Of a stretch of DNA of 35,635 nt, positions 18,471 through 29,565 are shown in pieces; positions within the stretch are counted from its first letter, which is position 1; the number at the start of each line of letters is the position of its first letter. The notes under the pieces are model-generated. The model made no database searches. It saw only the letters and a list, made by a program, of their open reading frames with translations, and was not told where the DNA came from. Origin of the DNA: Haplosporangium gracile. Taxonomy: Eukaryota > Mortierellomycota > Mortierellomycetes > Mortierellales > Mortierellaceae. The DNA is taken from positions 2,516 to 38,150 of the forward strand of contig JAAAUF010000351.1 in the NCBI GenBank assembly GCA_015499985.1, read 5' to 3'. A program made the position numbers and the translations under genes.

Positions 18471-21400
18471 TTACACGGCATGCGCATACCGATAGACAGT
18501 AATCTCCAGATCCTGGTATTGCTGGTTATAAAGCTCCAGACGGCGGTAATGGTCCTCAAAATCGAGCTTGCCCAGCACAATCGACAACTTCTCGAGCTGG
18601 TTTTTGTCCTTGTCATCTGACAACCCGTCGATCGCGTCTAGAATGCCCTCCAGTGAGAGATATGTGTTTTCCAGATGAAATCGGTCCATAAGGGATGAGG
18701 TTGATCGCGCCGAGGATGCCATATCGCCGCCACCATTTCCGCCTCCGCCGCCAATCCCGCTGACACTGCTGCTGCTGCTGTTCATGCCGCTGCCGATAAT
18801 AGGCCCGCTTGATGTTGCCCCTGACATGTAAGAGTGGAATGGGGTTGAGGATAGTGAAGGGGGTGGCGCTGGAGGGTGATAGTGATGGTGCTGATGATGG
18901 TGACTGAACGGCGAATGTTGGTTCTGGATCTGGCCGACAATCATGTTGATAGTACCCAACGGTGGCGCTTGTTGTTGTTGTTGCACTGTTGGTGGTGTTG
19001 GTAGTTGGAGAGCTGGTGCCGGTGAGGTGGACGAAGATACAGACGCTGAAGCTGAAGCTGAAGCAGCTGATGAAGCCGCAGATATGGCTGCAAAAGGCGA
19101 TCGGAAAGGCATGTCAGTACTCGATCCAACTCCTGTCGCAGCACTACTGCTGCTGCTACTGGAAGGTCCTACACCACCACTGCCGCCAAAACTTCCAGAT
19201 CCGGTTCCACTGCCTCCTCCCCCAAGGATTCCAGAAGCTCTCGACCCCGTCACCTTTCCAACTCCAGATCCCGAGCCAACAATCGAACCCGAATTAGTAT
19301 ACGCAAAAGAACTAGACCCCAGTGTCGAAACCGCCGTGTCGCCAATCGCCAATCTCAGATGCTTCAACCGCGGCATACACCCCAGAATCGTCCGCAGAGT
19401 CGAGTCCGTCAAATGATCAAAGCTCGACAAGCCCAGGTACTCGAGTTTTGTCAGATACTTCAGATTCAATAATCCAGCCTCCTGGCATCCGCGCATGCCC
19501 GAATACTTTGATAGATCCAAGATCCTGAGTTCGGGACAGTACTGCAGTGACCGGAAATCGAACGGCAAGTTGGATCGACCGACAATCTTGAGGACGCGCA
19601 ACTTGGGCATGGGAAATCTCCAGGAGAGTGTCTTTTGTGTTCGGTTGGAGGTATAGGAGAACGAATTGGCCTTGATCACCTCGAGTGTGTCCTGGAATGC
19701 CTCTGCTGCCTGAGATATCGTCATGGCCACATGTTCGCTGTCTGTTCCTGAGAGCTCGATAACCCGTAGAGGGACCAGTGTTCGGGTTGGTGGGTGAGCA
19801 AGGGATGTCAATGACGGCGATGTTGGCGTCATTGGTAGTAACCCCACCTAAAAAAGGTGGCAAAAAATAATATTTCTCTGGTTAATTAAGAGTCCGTCAA
19901 AAAACATCTCCAAAAGGCTTTACAACAACCGCAATCGTACCTGAAAGTCTCGTCGTTCCTGAACAGCCCACTCAAGCATGCCCTCGTCGACCGGTTTCAA
20001 CAGCAACTCTTCCAGTTGACGACATTGACTCAAAAACGTGCTGATCGTCATCCTCCCGTTCGAGACTCCATCCGCCCTGGCCACCGCCTCACTCGCCGCA
20101 AAAGTCGGAAGAGGAGTCGGACTAAGAGATCCACAGTTTAGTCGAAGAACCTTCAAGTTCTCCCTCGGGATGTCCTCCAGTGCTGCGCTCAAAGTCTCAA
20201 AGCCTGACAGCTCTAGGACCTTCAAATGTTCAACTTGCCCAATCAATTGACCGAAATCCTCGCTCATTTCAGTATCGTGGCTCTCGGGTAGGTAAGCCTC
20301 CAACTCTAGCATCCGGACCGTCCCAAAGAGCTCGTTATGGCGCCTCATAAACTCGATAGATCCCGGAATGTCCCAAAACTCATGGCTGGTCCTGATCTTG
20401 TGAAGTGTCTCGAGTCGGGAGACGAGGGGCATCATATGCTTCAGTTGAACGCTTTCCAGGAATAATTCCCGTATTCGCTCTGGTCCGTGCCTGATAAGCC
20501 GCCGCTCGATCGTAAGAGGGTCGTCGATGGTTGGGAAGAGCTTCCAGGTTATAAAGCGGAGTCCTGGGTGAGACTGGTGAGTGTAAAATGAAAGGTAGTC
20601 GACCATCGGCTTGAAATACTCCAGATTGATATCCAGATCCGGATTCAGCTCAAGCGACAGCAACGACGAATCCTTCAACAGCGCACTGTGAAAATTGCTG
20701 TGGCTGCTGTCATGGTCGTTTTGCTCCTGCTGTTCCTCCTTCTCATCGTTCGTCTGACTCATTCTCGCAAGATGCTCCTCCTCTGACAGCGTACAGTTCA
20801 GGAGGACCCAAAGAACCTGTATCTTTTTCCGCTTGACCAACCGATCTCGTTGCTCCTTCTGCAAAACAGCATCGTTTCGACCCTGGTGGAACGCGTCGCC
20901 CGTCATACTCCTCGTACTGCTGTGACTACTGCTTCGACTGTGTGTCCGTGGGGCGTACCCAAACCCTCCACCATATCCTCCTCCGCCACCATTCGATGAC
21001 GTTGTGCTGGTCCGTCGGTTGCTGCTATAAAGACTCCTGCCATGACGACCGTTCGTATCAGCCGTGCTGTCGACAGCTCCTGATCCTGATCCTGCCCCTG
21101 AAACAGTACTGTTGTTATTTGAAAGAGACAGCACAGACCGTGGCTCGTCAAAAATGACACCAGCAGCACTCATAGGAGAACTGGGTTGATCCATGTAGCC
21201 CGATGCAGGCGACGAAACTGGGAGGTCCTTTTTAAGGATCTGAGAATAAGAAGAAAGCTTAGGCCATGTCGAGTCGATGAGGGTCATGGGGCTCTTGTAG
21301 AGAAAGGGTAGCACCATGTGGAACCAGGCCTTGTTGACGAGTAAGAGTGAATAGAGTGCATGGCAGTCGTCCGAGAGATTGCCGAGGATGGTTTGGATGC

Positions 21401-21542
21401 ATTCGAGTGGGAGAGTCTCTAGTGCTGAGGCTCCTCCTCCTCCTGCTGCTGCTGCTGTTGCTGTGGAGGAGAGATGTGAAGCGGAGGAGGACGGTGTGAG
21501 GGTGAGGGTGTCCAGCGAGTCGATTAGGTGCGAGAGCGACAT
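18471..21542 (-). CDS. F-box and leucine-rich-repeat protein
   Basis: Likely substrate adaptor of an SCF (Skp1-Cullin-F-box) ubiquitin ligase. Exons on the minus strand are 21542-19941 and 19847-18471; the 93-nt phase-0 intron (GTACGA donor, TTTTTTAG acceptor) joins FQ to VGLL. Length 992 aa. The F-box spans about residues 41-85 (LETLPLECIQTILGNLSDD, then LLLVNKAWFHMVLPFLYKSP), after a Ser/Ala/Gly-rich start. LRR-like segments follow at about 440-520 (HLKVLELSGF, NLKVLRLNCG, QLEELLLKP) and 616-702 (LRVLKIVGR, ELRILDLSKY, KLEYLGLSSF, RLKHLRLA). A long Ser/Gly/Pro/His-rich disordered block occupies about 704-925, and the last 65 residues look helical and ordered. The start is the first ATG; the frame extends upstream only by TTG-type codons. 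The substrate cannot be inferred. The gene begins 76 bp after the stop of the ArfGAP gene. Confidence 0.9.
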
Positions 21543-21594
21543 GGTGAACAATAGAGAATAAGGGGGCAAAAGAGAAAAGCGAACACAGGGTAAA

Positions 21595-21600
21595 TTTATT
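21595..21600 (-). terminator. AATAAA between ArfGAP stop and F-box start
   Basis: A canonical minus-strand AATAAA, 19 nt after the ArfGAP stop codon and 52 nt before the F-box ATG. Cleavage 10-30 nt further would fall inside the F-box 5' leader. Confidence 0.65.
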
Positions 21601-21618
21601 AGGGAAAGATGTCCAGTT

Positions 21619-22191
21619 TCAGTTCCAGCTCAGGTCACCAAAGGCGCTGTAGTGAGTCAGGGGCAAAGGAGAAAAGAAAAGGCGTGGTTAAAAAATGAAC
21701 CCTTCATTTACCACTCAGTGTGAATATACTAGAAGAGAACAGACCATAAACTCACCTGCTGCTCTTGTTGCTGTTGTTGTTCGTCGTCGTGGTAGGCGAG
21801 CGGGCAGCTCCGGCAAGGAGGTTGAACAAGTCACCGCCCTGTGGCATAGAGCCAGTGTTGTTGCTTGCTCCTCCAAAACTATTGTTTTGTGCTCCTCCAA
21901 ATCCACCGTTATTACTATTATTGTTCTGTGCGCCTCCAAATCCGCCATTGTGGAATGCTCCAAAACCACCATTGTTGTTGCTGCTATTGTTGTTGATGGC
22001 GCCTCCGAATCCATTGTTGTTACTGCTGAAACCGCCAAAGCCGGTATTGTTATTGTTGTTGTTGCTGTTGTTGGTGCCAAATCCATTGTTCTGGCTGGTG
22101 CTCACTCCAAAGGCATCAAACGATGAGTTTGAAGTAGCAGAAGCCTGCTGCATAGCGCCAAACCCATCATCATTGACCCAAGGGTTGTGTC

Positions 22192-22235
<44 letters not shown>

Positions 22236-23927
22236 GCTGGTGCCTGTCCAAATCCGCCAAATGCGTCCATGCCCTGCAACTGACCAAATCCGTTCGAGTT
22301 GCTGTTGGGCTTGGGGGTCGAAGACTGGCTTCCATACAGTGACATGATGTTGGTCTTCCAGTCAGAGTTTCCAGCCTTTGCGGGGGCTGCAGCAGCGGCA
22401 TTTCCAGCTGGTGCAGGTGGTGTAGTTGCTGGGGTAGTCATTGAAAACAAATCCTGTGCGGCCGAGCTGGGGGCGGGGTTGGCTGCCTTTTGGACAGGAG
22501 CAGGTGCAGGGACAGGATCGTTGAAGCCGAAAAAGTCCTCCTGAGCAGGCGCAGGAGAGGCCTTGGCTGGGGTAGTACGCTGTCCAATGGAGAAAAGATC
22601 AGCCCCCTGAACACCTGAAGAGGTTGGCTTCTTGGGGAAAGAGGAGCGTGTAGGGTTGGCGGGTGGGGGAGCAATCATGCCGCTGAATCCTTCTGACGAC
22701 TGGTTAGATCGGTTCATATGCGCCCTTCCGCGAGACTCTGGCTCCGCCTTGCCGAACTATTCAAGGTTTTTATCGTCACAGAAAAAGACAACGCGATTAA
22801 AATGAAACGTTTTAAGTCCAAAAGGGCGACCGACGCTAATTCTCGGTGCTTCCAAACAATGCGCCAGCAAGTGTTCTTACCAAGTCCATGAGCATCGCCT
22901 CGTCAATGGGCCCAAGTTCAGAAGGATCGGGAAGGCCTCCCTTCTGAGCAAACTGCTTATGCTCGTATTTTGAACGAATCCATGGGTCAATTCCTGAAGT
23001 CCTGAGATTGAAGAAAACGAAATTCAGATTGGAAAAAAAAAATGGTGGAAGGTTGGCGTCGATTAGCATGCTTGCCCTGCGGATATTTTGTTCTTTTTCA
23101 AGACCGATTGATCCAGTTGCGATATGGCCACTTAATTTTTTTTTTCCGCCTTGCCGCACAGTCTAGCAATTGGTCAGTCAACTTACGACTCATTAGGGAT
23201 GTTGCGCTCGGGCAAGCGCGCCTCCCAATACATATTGGTCTTTTCGTTGCCCCACTTAATCATGTTCTCCACCTGCTCCACAGTCCAGCTGTCCAAGTCA
23301 ACGGATTTGACTATGAGAATGAATCCAAATGAGACGAAAGAGTTAGCGGGGGCGTCCATGAAATAACAAGGACTATATCTTCAAGCAACATCACACTTAC
23401 TTACCTTTGCTAATGTGGGTTCCCATGGAGCGATGGACACCCGAGCAGCGGATACACATGAAGCATCCGAGGTTGAAGCTATTATCCGCAAACAAAAAAG
23501 AAAAACGAGGTTGATCAATTTGCTCGGATGCAGGAGGGCTGCAGACGACGAAAGCAATAAACAGGTACGGCAAAGGCCAATCCAACCCCTAATACCAGGT
23601 GGTTTGAACCAATAAAAGGAATACTCGTATTACCTTGCCCAACGGGGATCTACCATTAGCATAGACATTCATTGCAAAACAAAAGAAAAAGAGAAAGAAT
23701 GGTACAGGATAGGAGTAAATACACTTTTGAAGATGATGATGACTTGAGATGGTAAAAAGGTAACAGATGAGCTGCCTGAAATGATTGCTGTTGTTTAACT
23801 AATGCATACCTTTCTTGCGGCAGTCGACACAAAACTTGTTACCGGGCTTTTGCAAGAGGGCCTTGAGGATGCGGGTGTGCTTGTCGTTGGTCGACTTGTC
23901 CGCAGTGCGAGCTTGGCGGGTGGACAT
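21619..23927 (-). CDS. ArfGAP protein of the SMAP/Age2 type with polyQ and FG-rich tail
   Basis: GTPase-activating protein for Arf small GTPases, expected at Golgi or endosomal membranes. Seven exons on the minus strand: 23927-23810, 23649-23634 (16 nt), 23478-23405, 23310-23187, 23001-22881, 22756-21756, 21646-21619; 493 aa. The ArfGAP zinc finger is Cys33-x2-Cys36-x16-Cys53-x2-Cys56, followed by the arginine finger in GVHRSMGTHIS (Arg61). The 16-nt exon supplies DPRWA plus two bases, exactly bridging the two Cys pairs. The domain continues with VDLDSWTVEQV and YWEARLPER, a SMAP/Age2-like pattern, to about residue 130. The rest is disordered: a DFFGFNDP adaptor-like motif, a (CAG)14 polyglutamine tract, NPWVNDDGFG, then an Asn/Gly-rich stretch with about ten GF/FG units. 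The last exon restores SSSAFGDLSWN and the stop. The FG tail recalls AGFG proteins, but the catalytic domain pattern is SMAP/Age2. Confidence 0.94.
22193..22234. repeat. (CTG)14 / (CAG)14 microsatellite
   Basis: Fourteen uninterrupted CTG units on +, read as CAG glutamine codons in the ArfGAP gene. A pure triplet run is expected to vary in length between strains. Confidence 0.95.
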
Positions 23928-23967
23928 TGTATGGAAGATATGTGATGGGGATGAGAAGGATGGAACA

Positions 23968-24014
23968 GAGGGGGGAGAGGGAGAGAGGGGAGAGAGGGAA
24001 GAGAGGGGAGAGGG
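23968..24014. repeat. GAGAGGG purine tract in the ArfGAP leader
   Basis: About 47 nt of only G and A on + (units GAGAGGG/GAGAGGGG), giving a CCCTCTC pyrimidine tract on the sense strand, 40-90 nt upstream of the ArfGAP ATG. It is a mirror-like homopurine tract of the type that can form triplex DNA, and it matches the pyrimidine leaders of neighbouring genes. The rest of the 308-bp gap (23928-24235) shows only the downstream stop region of the next gene. Confidence 0.75.
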
Positions 24015-24194
24015 TGAACGAGTGGAGGAGATGAGGAAAGAGAGGGAAAGAAAGGCGACACAGGAAAAAAAACGGTGGAACGAAAGATGCGGTCATTTAC
24101 AGAGGCCAGGATGCCACCTCTCTAATTGACCGTCATGTATTTCAGGCACACGAGCACATTGAGCGACTAACCTTACTGTGCATTTTTATGACAT

Positions 24195-24200
24195 TTTATT
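24195..24200 (-). terminator. Polyadenylation signal of the pseudokinase-ankyrin gene
   Basis: AATAAA on the minus strand, 36 nt after the stop codon at 24236, a typical distance. Confidence 0.6.
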
Positions 24201-24235
24201 CATATGAACATTAGAGACTATCAGCCTAAGTTGGC

Positions 24236-27200
24236 TCAGGATCGCTTGCCAGCAATGTTCTTGAACTTCCGGAAGAGCCCTTTGCCCTCTCCTCCAGGGC
24301 TCTGCCCAGACCGAGGGCTCTTGGGATCGCTCGTTCCATACCAGTCCTGGTTATCTCTCGTAGCGTTCTGTTGTCCCTGTTGATACATCGTCTGATGCTG
24401 TTGCTGCTGCTGCTGATCACCATATCCCAGTCCGCTCGTCTTGATGGGAATCGGGATGGGAGCAACCACTCGATCCGACAGCTGGTACCGTGTGGCTCCT
24501 CCTCCAATGGCTACCGGCGTCGGCGTCAAATCCGTCTGAAACCCATACTGACTGACTAGCTCGATCTCTGTTCCCATTGGCCCCTCCGTCGCGTAGAAAT
24601 GTGTCGTCGGGATCGGTCCTAGGGACGACGACAGCTTCTCATGGTTCAGGTGGTTGTAGCGCGTTCGGGAGGTTGGGCCGCCAGATCCATGCAGCGACGA
24701 GTCTCGACTTGCCGAGGGTGACGATGAAGGCTCCGAGGAAGATGATGGCGAAGACGTTGAAACAGCCAACGCAACCAAAAGCACATTTGATCGAACCGCC
24801 TTCCTCTTCTTGTTCAACGTTCGCTCTGCAACTCGAGCACGATGCCTCCTCCCTGCCTCTCCCTTCCAGTCCCGGCTCAGAATCGTCAAGATCCGCTTCT
24901 GCGTCGCCACCAACGGTGGGTTCACCTTAGCGGCGACAGAGTGATGACAAGCAACGATCGCCTGCTCGATAATGGCAGGGTCACTGCACTCGATCTCGTG
25001 GTCCAAAAGGTAACGGACACAGTCGATCCGCAAATGATATGCAGCATGAGCGAGAGCGCCGCCATGCATGACTAGGATGTGGTTGGGATCGTCGTTGGTC
25101 ATGTAGGGTCCTGTCTGCAGTGGCGATGGTAATCCTGCCAACGACGTAGGTGATTGTTGGCCAACAGCTCCTTGCTTGGAACCAAACAGCTTGGGGCCTC
25201 CTGAAGCACGCAAATTTTTGGATATCCGCTTTTTATCTGCAGAACTCAAGAGGGATTTGGGATCAACATGAATCTCGGCCGGGTTGGTCCCTGGTCCAAA
25301 GGGCGCCATCACCGTCGGGTCCGCGCCCAACTTCAACAGAGTCGCCAGAGCTGTGACAGAATCGTGGAATCGAAGCAACAACAACAGTGGGGTTTCTCCA
25401 CGATGGTTGGGTGTATCTATCGGAGAGCCTGCCAGAACCAGTAATCGAATCTGGTCCTCAAGACCTCCCTTGACCAGAATCTGATCCTTCATCTGATAGT
25501 ACGCTCCTCCTAGACTTAACTGCTGTCGGGTGGTCAAAGTTTGGAACCCTCCGTCGGTGGTCAGCAAGCTGAATGTCGACTCGGAATCATCCTTGACTCG
25601 ATCCAGGGCCTGCTGCTCCTGCTCATCGTGTTCATCCACCTGCTTCAATGCCTTCTCCTGACCTTCCTCTGAATCATCGTCCTCCGTCCCGTCGTCGGCC
25701 GGTACCAACTCGGGAAGTGTCAACTGGCTCAGATATGGGTCGAGCAAATTCACCTCGCTCCTTGATCGAGGCCGATCCTCAAGGTCGTCCTGCTTAAACC
25801 GAGTCACTGAAGGGTCCACCAACGGAGGTAATGCGGTCTCACAGATCAGATGTAGAGGCGTATTGCCGCCACGCTGCTCCTTGCCGTCGACATTCGCACC
25901 AGCCTTCAGAACCATGTTGAGCGCCTGATATTTGTTCTTCCGAGCAACCGCCGCGCAGCACAACACAGGTAGACGCTCAATCGTCTCATACTCATCCAAA
26001 ATCTCGATTGCTGAACCGCGACCTCCATGTCCATTGCCTGCCCTCTGGATCTGGTTTGGGTTGCCCGACGAAGAAGACGATCCATTAGAGAGCGAACGAC
26101 TAAGAGCGCGATTCAAAAACTGCTGCAACTCTGGCAAATCACCATTCTTGGCCGCCGCATGAATACTGTTGGAGGGAGAAGCCGTAGGGACGTCTTCCGA
26201 AGATGCAATGGGTGTATATGCCGCGCGAGCAGTAAGTCCGGCAGTAACGGGAGCTCCAGAGACAGCCTCCTGTGGTGACATCACAGCACTGACTGCAGCG
26301 CGATTTGGGCTCATAATTCCGCGCGACCCCGAGTCGTCACTCGAAAACGAGTGTCCACGCTCGTGTTCCCGAAGTCCTGAAAGATTGAGCTGGCGAGGTG
26401 GGTGACGGAAACGAGGGTCGATATTGGAGATGCGACGGTTGTGGAGTGTGGATGGCGGTTCAGGGAATGCGGGAATAATCAAGATCGATTCTCGGGAATG
26501 ACGGTCACTTCCGCCTATGCCGTTGTTGCTGCTGTTGTTGTTACTGAAAGAATGCTGCGTTGGGTTGGGGGAGGCTGACGTTGGGGTCGGAGGCATTGCA
26601 TTCGCCTCAGGTGTAGCTGCAGCAGCAATCATACGCGCTGCTATGGGCGTGACGGTAAGTTTTGTATCGACTGAAGCATTAGTTGTGGATGCAGCTGTTG
26701 CTCTGGGAACACTGGCATAGGCGCGAACGACAAAGTCCGTATCATCGTTCGCATCAGCACTGCGAGAAGATGGGGACACAGCTCCTGATGTTGAAGCCGT
26801 AGGAGTCGGTGGGGCTGGGGATGGCGATGGTGTGTGCCCTCCTTGTTTCGTTGTGCTCGATATTCCTGGTGGCAGTGGCCAAGTCGCTCCTGTCGTGGAG
26901 CTGTTGTAGCTGACGTCGCTTCCTGTAGCTGATGACGCCGAAGGTGTGGTGGGTGGTGGAGGATGGTGGTGGGTTGGAGAGACCAGAGGAAGGGTTGAGA
27001 TGGGAATAAGGGCGATAGGCGAGGTCGACTGTGTGGGATCGGGACTTAATGGCGTAGTTGACTGATTGACGCGGTGTTGTGTCGAGGATATCTCGAGGGC
27101 TCGTGTAGAGATGGGTATAGTGTCGCGTCGTTGTGCTGTAGCAGATATTGCTGCCTGTCCAATCGTCCAGGCCTCGATAGGCTTGGGCTGTGCAGTCGGT

Positions 27201-28811
27201 GTTGCGTCCTGATGATTTGTTGCCAAGCTTGGCTTGCTCGGTCCTTCTGTTCCAAGTCGAGATGTATCCAGTCGAACCGTATCGGCCACGATGATGTGAG
27301 TTGTAATCACGTTCAATGACAACGCAGGGACGACTTTTTGGTGCTGTATCGTGCTGGCGGCGGGCGGAAGTTCCGGTAAGGGCGGTGTCGGCGGTGCTGC
27401 TGAGCCCGGTTGATAAGGTTGCATGTATTGGGCCTGCTGTTGCTGCTGGTATTGCTGTTGCTGCTGGAGTTGGAGAGCTTTGAGTGCCTCATTTTTTTGC
27501 CTGCATTCGTCCATGAGTTGCTCGAGTCGAAATTTGACTTGGGAGAGATGTGGACGTTTGGTTGGGACCAATTCCCAGCAATCCATGATCAGGGTCTCGT
27601 AGGCTGTGCCAGGGCTCCCCTTGATGTTAGCTGGAATTTCGTCCTTGCGTCCAAACATGATGCGGTTTGACAATCCTGGCTGGCTCAAGTCCTTCTCGAA
27701 CGCGACTTTGCCTGTCAACACCTCAAACATGACCATTCCAAGTGCATAGACCTCGCTCTGACTCGAGTATTGGTTGGAAGCAAGAACTTCAGGGGCAAGA
27801 AATACGGTAGCCAAGGATCGAATTCGTTCTTGCTCCGCAGGTTTGGGGGGCATGCCGACCTCTGCGCGATTGTTGGGTCGTCCAAAGTCGGTCAGGATAG
27901 CCATACCCTGCATTGAAATGAGGACGTTAGCCGAGTGCAGGTTCATATGCTGAACGCCTCGTTGGTGAAGATACTCGAGTCCTGAGGCGATGTCATGGAT
28001 GATCTGCATCTGCGAGAGGGGTTTGAGGTTGGGTCGTTGGTCGGCAATATACTGGCGGAGGTTGCCGAGGGGATGATAGGGGACGACGAGGCAGGTGAAC
28101 CCTTGGTCGCCCAGCTGGACGATGCCGAGGATGGGATTGGTGTATTGCGAGGCCGGGGTGGTGAGCAATAGATGGACCTAAGTAACATAACATTTTTGTA
28201 TTGAGCAAACCAGTGAGCAAAAACAGTTGTAAAGAGTTGACGGGGAAAATAAAATAAAAGAGAGAATTAGGGTGCGAACCAGTAGTTGGACAGAAGTAGA
28301 AAACACACGAAGAGGGTATAATATTAGTTTAGGGACAAGAGTCGATGATTAGAATTTATAAGATGCAAAGGAAAAAAGGAAGACACTAAAGTGTGAAAGA
28401 CCCTTTTTTTTTTCAACCTTGGTACATCCAGGGGACACAGGGCAAGGGGGGAAAAGTCAAAGTATTACCGCGACACAGCTTTCTTTGTCATATTTTTACC
28501 TCAGTGATCAAGTCCGCGGGCCGGTGGTGCTGCTTGAGAGCGACCAGAGTGGTCTGGTTGCTGTGGGGTTGCAGAGGCAGGTGGGCGGTGTGGATAGCGG
28601 CGTTGGGACCGAATGCGACCGAGGGTGTGAGGTCGTGCAGCTGTCGGGCATCGAACAGGCGCAGCGACTGTCTCGCAATCAAGTCTGACAACCATGGAAC
28701 ATCCTGTGGGTCGATTCCGTAAGGGCGAGCAAAAGGAATGCCGTTTATAGAGCCAGGTGGGCTGCTGATGGTGTTATTATTGTTTTTGTTGGTATTATAT
28801 GTAGTTGCCAT
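24236..28811 (-). CDS. Kinase-fold (predicted pseudokinase) and ankyrin-repeat protein, 1417 aa
   Basis: Exons on the minus strand are 28811-28500 and 28177-24236; the 322-nt phase-0 intron lies inside the kinase alpha-C helix (ITE-VHLLL). N-terminal kinase fold: beta-3 Lys in LVALK (Lys93), alpha-C Glu104, a VVPYHPLGNL hinge, the catalytic loop HMNLHSAN (181-188), TDFG (Asp201), APE (233-235), EVYALGMVMFEVL. The HRD Asp is Asn (His-Met-Asn), and the glycine loop reads FGPNAA, so phosphotransfer is doubtful although Lys, Glu, DFG and the loop Asn remain. A polyQ segment and about 450 residues of Ser/Thr/Pro-rich linker follow. Then come about five ankyrin-like repeats (about 772-1165; for example NTPLHLICE, GETPLLLLL, CVRYLLDH) interrupted by an acidic Glu/Asp insertion. 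The tail has a second polyQ run and ends in a basic amphipathic GLFRKFKNIAGKRS. The kinase looks TKL-like. A scaffold role is inferred; partners are unknown. The first ATG is chosen; upstream codons in frame are TTG-type. Confidence 0.9.
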
Positions 28812-29565
28812 CAGTGGAAGGTGATGAATGCGAGTATTCAAGGGATGTTGTTGTTATGTACTCCTTTAGTTGGCAATTGTCGCGAGTGGAAGAGTGGGAG
28901 TGGGCGTGTAGTGTGTTTTTTGGTGGCGAGTGTTGGTGAGGGAGGAAGGTTGGGTGGCCGTGTTCAGCAAAGGTAGTAAAGACGGGTCGGCTATCGAAGA
29001 ATAGGTATTGAGGGCGAGGAAAGAGGATGGAAGGGAAAGGTGGTAAAGAAAGAGAGAAGAAGAAGAGGAAGAAGAAACGAAAAAAAAAGGGGGGAGAAGG
29101 ATGATTATGCGAAAACAAACGTGGAAAGCGGCAAACAGGCACAACAACTGCTGCCGCAACAAGAACCCTGTGGAGGAACACGCTCAAATGGAAGCAGGGG
29201 AGGAGGTGACATGATTGCTGAACCTCTTGTTTTCCCTCTTCTGCCGTCCTCAGTCGGCTGTGTTTGTCTCTGATTTCAATTCAAAAATTGCATGTCGGTC
29301 TTCAAATGCATCCAGCCTTTGACATTTTTTACTTTTTCTCCCTCCAACCTTTTCTTTTTTCTGAACTTTTTTTTGTCCGTTGGCACCTTACAAAATAATA
29401 ATAAAAAAAAAAGCTCTCGTATATATCCCTGTCTGCGCTCTTGTCACTCGTTGTTGTAAATAATAATGTGGGGGAGTGGTTAAAAGAAACGAAAATGTCA
29501 TTATTGGTTTAAAATGAGAATGAGCAGAAAAATGTACGATAGATGAACAGATAGATAGACTACGT
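28812..29565 (-). promoter_or_regulatory. Upstream region of the pseudokinase gene
   Basis: This 754 bp lies between the transporter stop and the pseudokinase start. From about 29044 to 29100 it is a GA-rich tract on + (pyrimidine on the sense strand). A minus-strand ATATATAC at 29419-29426 is a possible TATA box, but it would imply a leader near 600 nt. No gene or structured RNA is seen. Confidence 0.4.

Noticed and set aside
21543..21569. Longer F-box start at 21569
   Set aside because: That codon is TTG; the first ATG in frame is at 21542.
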